From Paracoccaceae bacterium (GTDB taxonomy: Bacteria; Pseudomonadota; Alphaproteobacteria; Rhodobacterales; Rhodobacteraceae): a stretch of 10,403 nucleotides of DNA. Location: NCBI GenBank assembly GCA_030625695.1, contig DAOUQK010000104.1, forward strand, positions 1 through 10,403. Direction: 5' to 3'. The notes under the pieces are model-generated. The model did no database searches, was not told the DNA's origin, and saw only the letters and a list, made by a program, of their open reading frames with translations. How positions within the stretch are numbered: position 1 is the stretch's first letter; every line of letters starts with the position of its first letter. A program made the translations under genes and the position numbers. Below are positions 1-4,941 of the stretch, one piece after another.

Positions 1-351
1 GCGCTTGCCGGGGTGGTGGTTAACAATTCGATCCTGCTGGTCGACTTTATCAAACACGAAAATGACGAGGCACATTCCATCGCTTTGGCGGCTTCGCGCG
101 CGGTTCGCGCGCGGTTTCGGGCCATCTTTCTGACCACTACAACCACCGCCGTTGGCCTGTTGCCCATTCTGACCGAAACCAGCCTGCAAGCCCAGATCCT
201 GACGCCGCTTGTCACCAGCCTTGTGTTTGGTCTGCTTGCGGCCAGTTTGATTGTGTTGTTCTCGCTTCCGGCAATCTATGTGATTCTTGACGACCTCGGT
301 CTAAGCACACTGGCCAGATCACGGAACAAAAAGCCCGCAGCGAGCCTGTAA
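1..351 (+). CDS. RND efflux transporter permease subunit, C-terminal fragment
   Basis: The reading frame is open from the first base and ends at TAA 349-351, giving the last 116 residues of a protein whose start lies left of the window. The fragment begins ALAGVVVNNSILLVDFI, which resembles the segment after the tenth transmembrane helix of AcrB/HAE1-type resistance-nodulation-division pumps. It is followed by a cytoplasmic stretch with RARFRAIFLTTTTTAVGLLP and a last hydrophobic helix (about residues 70-97), then a short basic tail. Family members are inner-membrane, proton-driven drug or metal exporters of about 1,000 residues that work with a periplasmic adaptor and an outer-membrane channel. 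Neither partner is in view, so the substrate cannot be inferred. The gene converges on tdh with only 11 bp between stop codons and no visible terminator hairpin. Confidence 0.9.
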   Translation, partial: ALAGVVVNNSILLVDFIKHENDEAHSIALAASRAVRARFRAIFLTTTTTAVGLLPILTETSLQAQILTPLVTSLVFGLLAASLIVLFSLPAIYVILDDLGLSTLARSRNKKPAASL

Positions 352-362
352 CAACCTTAGGA

Positions 363-1415
363 TCAGGACCCGTTAAGCCCGTGCCAGTCCAAGATCACTT
401 TGCCGCTGGAACCGGACCTCATCGCGGCAAACCCTTCCTCAAAATTGTCAGCCGAAAACCTGTGAGTGATAACTTTTGACACGTCCAACCCGTTTTGAAG
501 CATTGCAATCATCTTATACCAGGTCTCAAATATTTCACGTCCGTAGACGCCTTTGATGGTCAGCGCCTTGAAGACAATGCTGGACCAATCAACCAAGGAT
601 TTCCCCGGCGGAATGCCAAGCATCGCTATGCGACCGCCCATAACCATGGCATCAACCATCTGATCAAACCCTGCCTGGGTTCCGCTCATCTCAAGGCCAA
701 CATCAAACCCTTCGGCAAGTTTCAGCGACGCCCGAATATCCATAAGGTCCGTGGTGGCAACATTCACCGGAACCACATCAGCAACCTCAGCCGCCAGCGC
801 CAAACGATCCTCGTTCACATCGGTGATAACCACATGGCGCGCGCCAACATGGCGCGCGACCGCGGCCGACATTATTCCAATCGGGCCGGCCCCGGTGATC
901 AGGACATCTTCTCCGATCAGATCGAAACTAAGTGCCGTGTGAACGGCGTTTCCAAGTGGGTCAAGAATCGCCCCGATTTCGTCAGAAATATCATCAGGTA
1001 AAAGCACCACATTGAACGCGGGCAGGCGCAGGTATTCGGCAAATGCACCCTGTTCATTGACACCAATTCCGCGTGTGGCGGGATCAAGATGGAAGCGACC
1101 GGATCTTGACTGGCGCGATTGCGAACCAATCAGATGCCCCTCTCCTGAGCATCGTTGCCCCAGTTTCAGGCCGGTCACATGGCGGCCAATTTCAACGATT
1201 TCACCGGCAAATTCATGGCCGGTGATAAGCGGGACAGGCACCGTTTTTTGCGCCCATTCATCCCAATTCCATATGTGTATATCCGTGCCGCAAATGCCGG
1301 TTTTGTGAATGCGGATCAACACATCATCCGGCCCGATTTCAGGCACAGGTGCCGTTTGCATCCACAAGCCTTCGCAAGGTTTCAGTTTCGCCAGCGCTTT
1401 CATTTCATTTGTCAT
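363..1415 (-). CDS. tdh: L-threonine 3-dehydrogenase
   Basis: This NAD-dependent, zinc-containing medium-chain dehydrogenase oxidises L-threonine to 2-amino-3-ketobutyrate, which Kbl then cleaves. The 350-residue product matches E. coli Tdh as I recall it along its whole length. Visible features are the catalytic zinc ligands Cys42 and His67-Glu68 (GHEFAGE), the LDPLGNAVHTALSFD segment, the Rossmann motif GAGPIG at about 175-180, and GREIFETWYKM near the C-terminus. I chose ATG 1415 because its A is the last base of the kbl TGA (TGATG), which suggests translational coupling. A GTG three bases upstream (1418) and an ATG at 1403, the one that aligns with the E. coli MKAL start, are alternatives. 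The odd point is the structural zinc lobe: the four cysteines of E. coli Tdh are replaced by Gly97, Ser100, Ser103 and Asp111 while the flanking residues (GEGH, SR, HL, GIGVN) remain, so this enzyme probably lacks the second zinc. Confidence 0.96.
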   Translation of the reverse strand: MTNEMKALAKLKPCEGLWMQTAPVPEIGPDDVLIRIHKTGICGTDIHIWNWDEWAQKTVPVPLITGHEFAGEIVEIGRHVTGLKLGQRCSGEGHLIGSQSRQSRSGRFHLDPATRGIGVNEQGAFAEYLRLPAFNVVLLPDDISDEIGAILDPLGNAVHTALSFDLIGEDVLITGAGPIGIMSAAVARHVGARHVVITDVNEDRLALAAEVADVVPVNVATTDLMDIRASLKLAEGFDVGLEMSGTQAGFDQMVDAMVMGGRIAMLGIPPGKSLVDWSSIVFKALTIKGVYGREIFETWYKMIAMLQNGLDVSKVITHRFSADNFEEGFAAMRSGSSGKVILDWHGLNGS

Positions 1416-2599
1416 CACAAGGCCCCCACTTCTTTTCCTGCTGTCTCAAATGCGGCCAGCGCAAAATCCAGATCTTCGCGGCTATGGGCCACCGACATCT
1501 GAGTGCGAATCCGGGCCTGTCCTTTGGGAACCACCGGAAAGAAAAATCCGCTGGCAAGCACCCCATGCTTGAACAATTGCGCCGACATATCCTGAGCCAA
1601 TTGCGCGTCCCCCAACATGACCGGTACAATTGGATGTGCGCCGTCAAGCAGGGTAAACCCAAGCCGCTGTAAGCCCGCCCGCCAAAAGGTCGTATTCTCA
1701 AACAATCGTTTGCGAAGATCATCGCCGTTCTCGACGATCTCAATCGCCTCAAGCCCGGCGGCGACAATTGACGGTGGCAGCGCATTGGAAAACAGATACG
1801 GGCGCGCGCGTTGGCGTAAGAGATCAATAATCTCTTGATTGCCGGCGATGTAACCGCCCATCGCCCCGCCAAGCGCCTTGCCCAATGTTCCGGTCAAAAT
1901 ATCAACCTCGACGCCAAAATGTGCGGGGGTTCCCGCACCCTTTGGCCCCATGAAACCCGTGGCATGACAGTCATCGACCATCACCAGTGCGTCATACTGC
2001 TGGGCCAGCCGGGTGATTTCTGGCAAGTTTGCCAGATAGCCGTCCATGCTGAACACCCCATCGGTGGCGATCATGATAAACCTTGCGCCGTCATCGCGGG
2101 CGCGTTTCAATTGGCCCTCCAGGTCGGCCATATCGGAATTGGCAAAGCGGTATCTTTTTGCTTTGCAAAGTCGGATACCATCAATGATCGAAGCGTGATT
2201 GAGCGCGTCTGAAACGATCGCATCTTCCGCACCCAACAACGCTTCGAAAAGTCCGCCATTTGCGTCAAAACAAGCGGCAAACAAAATGGTGTCGTCCTTA
2301 CCCAGGAACTTTGCCAACCGGCGTTCAAGTTTGCGGTGGAGGTCTTGTGTGCCGCAGATGAACCGAACAGAAGCCATGCCAAAACCGTTGGTATCCAGGG
2401 CCTGTTTTGCCGCTTTGATAAGGGTGGGATGATCCGCAAGGCCAAGGTAGTTGTTGGCACATAAATTGATGATCTTGCGCCCGTCAACTTTGATCTCAGC
2501 CGACTGCGGTGAGGTGATTTCACGCTCGATCTTGCGTAAACCATCTGTTTCAATCTGGGTCAGCGTATGTGCGATATGGCGTGTAAAAGCTTGTGTCAT
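1415..2599 (-). CDS. kbl: Glycine C-acetyltransferase (2-amino-3-ketobutyrate CoA ligase)
   Basis: This is a PLP-dependent enzyme of the alpha-oxoamine synthase family. It cleaves 2-amino-3-ketobutyrate with CoA into glycine and acetyl-CoA, the second step of threonine degradation after Tdh. The 394-residue length is normal, and the sequence follows E. coli Kbl closely: CANNYLGLADHP at 47-58, RFICGTQDLH at 79-88, SDALNHASIIDG at 130-141, VMVDDCHATGF at 206-216, the PLP lysine Lys241 in LTGTLGKALGG, and PVVPKGQARIRTQMS near the C-terminus. The start ATG 2597-2599 has a strong Shine-Dalgarno GGAGGTT (2603-2609 on the plus strand as AACCTCC). The gene follows the XRE/cupin gene with 58 bp between stop and start, and its TGA overlaps the tdh start. 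Confidence 0.97.
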   Translation of the reverse strand: MTQAFTRHIAHTLTQIETDGLRKIEREITSPQSAEIKVDGRKIINLCANNYLGLADHPTLIKAAKQALDTNGFGMASVRFICGTQDLHRKLERRLAKFLGKDDTILFAACFDANGGLFEALLGAEDAIVSDALNHASIIDGIRLCKAKRYRFANSDMADLEGQLKRARDDGARFIMIATDGVFSMDGYLANLPEITRLAQQYDALVMVDDCHATGFMGPKGAGTPAHFGVEVDILTGTLGKALGGAMGGYIAGNQEIIDLLRQRARPYLFSNALPPSIVAAGLEAIEIVENGDDLRKRLFENTTFWRAGLQRLGFTLLDGAHPIVPVMLGDAQLAQDMSAQLFKHGVLASGFFFPVVPKGQARIRTQMSVAHSREDLDFALAAFETAGKEVGAL

Positions 2600-2657
2600 G
2601 GCAACCTCCGTTTGGAGATGTATATCATAACGTACTACTTTTCCGCAATAGTAGATT
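2600..2657 (-). promoter_or_regulatory. kbl leader with inverted repeat and likely promoter
   Basis: This is the 58 bp between the regulator gene and kbl. Read on the minus strand it holds an inverted repeat TACTA-N11-TAGTA (plus-strand 2633-2637 and 2649-2653). A weak promoter is possible: TTGCGG (2643-2648) followed about 16-17 bp later by a TATGATATAC stretch. The kbl Shine-Dalgarno lies in a small inverted repeat CTCC-GTTT-GGAG (2606-2617), which could partly hide it. Placement just upstream of kbl and just downstream of a DNA-binding regulator gene suggests operator function. This is inferred from position and symmetry only, and the promoter call is weak. Confidence 0.4.
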
Positions 2658-3221
2658 TTAGCTATTGATCACGATCAATATCGCTTTGGAACTGCTTTCA
2701 CCAACTATTGAATGGGGAACATCAGCCGGATATCGTGCTGTATCACCGGCAGACAAAGTTTCTGTACTGTCGCCACTCTTTACTGTCAGTCGCCCCTCCG
2801 TCACGGTCAGATGCTCACGCGCACCGATAGAGTGGGGCTGACTGCTAAGAGTGTCTCCTGGCTTGAACATCAGTTCATAAACTTCAAGAGAACCTGCATC
2901 TTCGGGGGGGGAAAGGATGCGTATCTGACAACCCACCCCTTGCACAGTGATCGTCGGAACATCATCACTTCGCAGGATAGAAATCTTTGATTGCGCCGAG
3001 TCGCCCTCAAGAAGTCCAGCAAAATCAACCTGAAGCGCTTGAGTCAGATTCCACAAGGTGGAAATTGTCGGGTTACTTGTACCCCGCTCAATTTGGCTGA
3101 GCATGGATTTACTGACGCCGGACAGCTTTGCAACAACATCCAGTGAAAGCCCCTTTTGCTGCCGGGCCAACTTCAGCTTGGCTGGCAGTTTAGAAAGAAT
3201 ATGGCTATCAGATTGTGACAT
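2658..3221 (-). CDS. XRE-family transcriptional regulator with C-terminal cupin domain
   Basis: The protein has 187 residues from ATG 3221. Residues about 12-71 form an XRE/Cro-type helix-turn-helix (LKLARQQKGLSLDVVAKLSG followed by VSKSMLSQIERGTSNPTIST). Residues about 96-187 form a cupin_2 fold (FKPGDTLSSQPHSIGAREHL, then GRLTVKSGDSTETLSAGDTARYPADVPHSI). This architecture is common among small-molecule-responsive regulators of amino-acid and amine metabolism, where the cupin domain senses the ligand. Its position directly upstream of kbl-tdh, on the same strand, suggests that it controls threonine catabolism; that is inference. An upstream TTG (3257) would add 12 residues (MTRRNPPRTQLE) that do not belong to the HTH fold, and neither start has a good Shine-Dalgarno. 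An eight-C run on the coding strand (plus-strand G at 2904-2911) lies in the Ser-Pro-Pro-Glu segment that starts the cupin domain. Confidence 0.9.
   Translation of the reverse strand: MSQSDSHILSKLPAKLKLARQQKGLSLDVVAKLSGVSKSMLSQIERGTSNPTISTLWNLTQALQVDFAGLLEGDSAQSKISILRSDDVPTITVQGVGCQIRILSPPEDAGSLEVYELMFKPGDTLSSQPHSIGAREHLTVTEGRLTVKSGDSTETLSAGDTARYPADVPHSIVGESSSKAILIVINS
2663..2680. promoter_or_regulatory. 18 bp palindrome at the end of the regulator gene, candidate operator
   Basis: The plus strand reads TATTGATC-AC-GATCAATA, with perfect 8 bp arms and a 2 bp centre, and a further G/C pair (2661/2682) lies beyond one mismatch. It falls in the last codons of the XRE/cupin gene, two bases before its stop codon, and its centre is about 72 bp upstream of the kbl ATG. 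A two-base loop and no T-run make it a poor terminator, whereas the symmetry suits a dimeric DNA-binding protein. The obvious candidate ligand is the XRE/cupin protein itself. The symmetry is seen; the role is inferred. Confidence 0.5.
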
Positions 3222-3675
3222 TTCTAATTGTGTGCGTGGAGGATTGCGCCGCGTCAAGAGTAAACCGAACTGTTGCCAATCATTGAAACAGCGCGGGAGC
3301 GGAAGTTGTCTATCGCTATCACAGAATTGAAATCCGCGATCCGTTTTCTTCTTCTGAAAACATTTTCAAGCCGTCAGAAGGAAAGCGCCCCCGGCACCTC
3401 TCTGTGATATACTGAACTGGGTATCTTATATATTGCATTTTTCTCGGGCTGTTAGCAGCCCTATTCAGCCCGCCGATTTTGAAGGAAAAATGTTGCAAAA
3501 CCTGTGGATAGCGTCCTAGGTTGAGCACGAGGTTGTACCTTTTATTGCATTGTGACCGTAGTGATTTCCATATTGGTCTGAATTTTATTGTACCCTGCAC
3601 ATTGTAATGAAATTTTTTAGTCAAAAAAACAAACGGTTACAGGAACTATAACTTATCATAAGGTGATTATACAAA
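3222..3675. promoter_or_regulatory. Divergent intergenic region without a gene
   Basis: About 450 bp separate the regulator gene (minus) from the 417-aa gene (plus), so promoters for both should lie here. The last 75 bp before 3676 are only about 24% G+C. Visible structures are: a palindrome TGAAAA-CA-TTTTCA (3355-3368) overlapping GTTTTC-N7-GAAAAC (3343-3361); a hairpin GGGCTG-TTAG-CAGCCC (3446-3461) without a following T-run; and two related words, TTGTACC next to TTTTATTG (3533-3547) and the same words in swapped order sharing TTG (3583-3594). A possible -10 for the plus operon is TATAAC (3647-3652), but no convincing -35 was found. A 101-codon minus-strand frame (3319-3624) starts at TTG without a Shine-Dalgarno and looks non-coding. 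Confidence 0.55.
3660..3666 (+). promoter_or_regulatory. Shine-Dalgarno of the 417-aa gene
   Basis: AAGGTGA lies nine bases before ATG 3676. This supports the chosen start of the first cassette gene in an otherwise AT-rich leader. Confidence 0.6.
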
Positions 3676-4929
3676 ATGCCTGACCAGAGCATCATTGACG
3701 ATATCAAAGCCATGATTGCGGTGTCGCGCAAGCGACCTGTAAACTTTGGCCTGTGCCTCGGAAAGAAGCCAGAAGGGCTGGTGATCCAGTTCGACCGCAA
3801 GAAAGCAGCGGATTTTTTGGCGAAGCGGGTGAGGAAAGAAGGGGAGACCAACAAGATCGCCTTTGGCACCGCCGAGACGGACGGCAAGGTGCTGAGCCTG
3901 ACCCTGGAAGACAAAGTGCCCTCTGGTCTGGTACGACACGGAAAGGGGTTTTTCAAATCCATCGGCCTGGGAATGAAGCTGGTGTTGCTGTCGCCAGACG
4001 GCACCGTCCTTGAGGCAGATGACGACATATCTGACGAGGATCGGGATGCCGGGGAAAAAACCGGGAGCGCGGATGATGCCGGGCAGGACGGGGCGAGTCC
4101 GGAAGCCGCAAAATGGCAGGCAGTGTTTGAGAAACTTGATCCAGCGGTACAAGCCGCGTTGTCCGGCGGGCACCCTTCGGCAGGGAACATTCGCGCCGCA
4201 TGGGAAATGGCGGCGACCAAAGCGCAAGGCGATGATTACGCCACTGCCCTGAAGATTGCGGCCAAAGTCGCGCCATTGGTGTCCCAGAAACCACAAGACG
4301 AGAAACCAACAGACCCGGATGCAGATCGCTGGGCCAAGGTTGCAGCCGCGTTGGAGCCAAAGATTTTGGAAGCTCTTAAAGCCAATCATCCGGAGGCAGG
4401 CAAGATCAGAGCCATCTGGAGCTTTGCACAGGAAAAAGCCGAAGTTGGAAATGCAGGTGCTTCGCTGAAAGCTGCGCAGCAATTGCAATCCCTTCTGACC
4501 ACGGTTCCGGATGCCCCGCCTCAGGATGCCCCGCCACAAAATGTGGTGGCCTTCCAACGCTCGCGGCTCATGTGGCTGGACGCGAAAAAGGCGATGCGCG
4601 CAGATATGAAAAAGTTCAGCACCGCCGTCGCCCAACAAAGCGTTGACGACGATGATCAAACTGACGTCGTGGCTGTGGTGAACCAGCTTATGGGTGAATT
4701 CGAAGCCTTTGACACAAGGCTAGAGGACGTACTGGACACGATTACCCAGACATCCGAGGGCGCAGAGCGCACCAAACTGAAAAAGCAGGCGGCCCGGACA
4801 ATCGGCGAATACCTATCAGTGCTGGATCGACCGTTCTTCAAGGCTATTGATGATAACCCATTTGAACCTGTCAACGTAGCGGCGCGCGGTCGTCAGTCGT
4901 TGTCAGTCGTACAATCCACCCTGGCTTAA
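3676..4929 (+). CDS. Protein of unknown function with two 57-residue helical repeats
   Basis: I do not recognise this 417-residue protein as a named family. Residues 1-115 look like a small alpha/beta domain (VNFGLCLGKKPEGLVIQFD, then IAFGTAETDGKVLSLTLED, then GLGMKLVLLSPDGTVLEAD). An acidic linker follows at about 114-145 (DDDISDEDRDAGEK). Residues 146-202 and 218-274 are two copies of one module with the shared pattern W..V...L.P....AL...HP.AG.IRA.W..A..KA and a final L-K.A segment; I count 21 identities in 57 without gaps. A Pro/Gln linker (278-288) leads to a helical C-terminal region with WLDAKKAMRADMKKF and a heptad-like stretch at 330-356. There is no signal peptide or membrane helix, so it is probably cytoplasmic. 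It is the first gene of a two-gene operon with the kinase gene 12 bp downstream, so the products probably act together. A scaffold, substrate or regulator of the kinase is plausible but unproven. Confidence 0.9.
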   Translation: MPDQSIIDDIKAMIAVSRKRPVNFGLCLGKKPEGLVIQFDRKKAADFLAKRVRKEGETNKIAFGTAETDGKVLSLTLEDKVPSGLVRHGKGFFKSIGLGMKLVLLSPDGTVLEADDDISDEDRDAGEKTGSADDAGQDGASPEAAKWQAVFEKLDPAVQAALSGGHPSAGNIRAAWEMAATKAQGDDYATALKIAAKVAPLVSQKPQDEKPTDPDADRWAKVAAALEPKILEALKANHPEAGKIRAIWSFAQEKAEVGNAGASLKAAQQLQSLLTTVPDAPPQDAPPQNVVAFQRSRLMWLDAKKAMRADMKKFSTAVAQQSVDDDDQTDVVAVVNQLMGEFEAFDTRLEDVLDTITQTSEGAERTKLKKQAARTIGEYLSVLDRPFFKAIDDNPFEPVNVAARGRQSLSVVQSTLA

Positions 4930-4934
4930 GGAGA
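4928..4934 (+). promoter_or_regulatory. Shine-Dalgarno overlapping the upstream stop codon
   Basis: AAGGAGA begins within the TAA of the 417-aa gene (4927-4929) and lies seven bases before ATG 4942. This ties translation of the kinase gene to the end of its neighbour and fixes the kinase start. Confidence 0.75.
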
Positions 4935-4941
4935 ACTTTCA

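Noticed and set aside
84..118. Alternating GC repeat (GCGCGCGGTT) in the RND gene
   Set aside because: It reflects Arg/Ala codons in SRAVRARFRA, a conserved cytoplasmic segment; no sign of separate function.
833..860. Direct repeat containing ACATGGCGCGCG inside tdh
   Set aside because: It encodes the repeated residues in ARHVGARHVV, a segment also similar in E. coli Tdh, so protein constraint explains it.
3446..3461. Hairpin GGGCTG-TTAG-CAGCCC as a rho-independent terminator
   Set aside because: There is no T-run after the stem on either strand, and no gene ends nearby in either direction.
3503..3511. TGTGGATAG resembling a DnaA box
   Set aside because: It is a single imperfect copy with no cluster and no replication gene nearby.
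3319..3624. Minus-strand open frame of 101 codons in the divergent intergenic region
   Set aside because: It begins at TTG without a Shine-Dalgarno, the composition looks random and no domain is visible; the region is better explained as promoter DNA.
3667..4659. Long minus-strand open frame opposite the 417-aa gene
   Set aside because: It is antisense to a gene with a good ribosome site and a clear internal protein repeat; the product is rich in Cys/Arg/His/Phe without any recognisable pattern.
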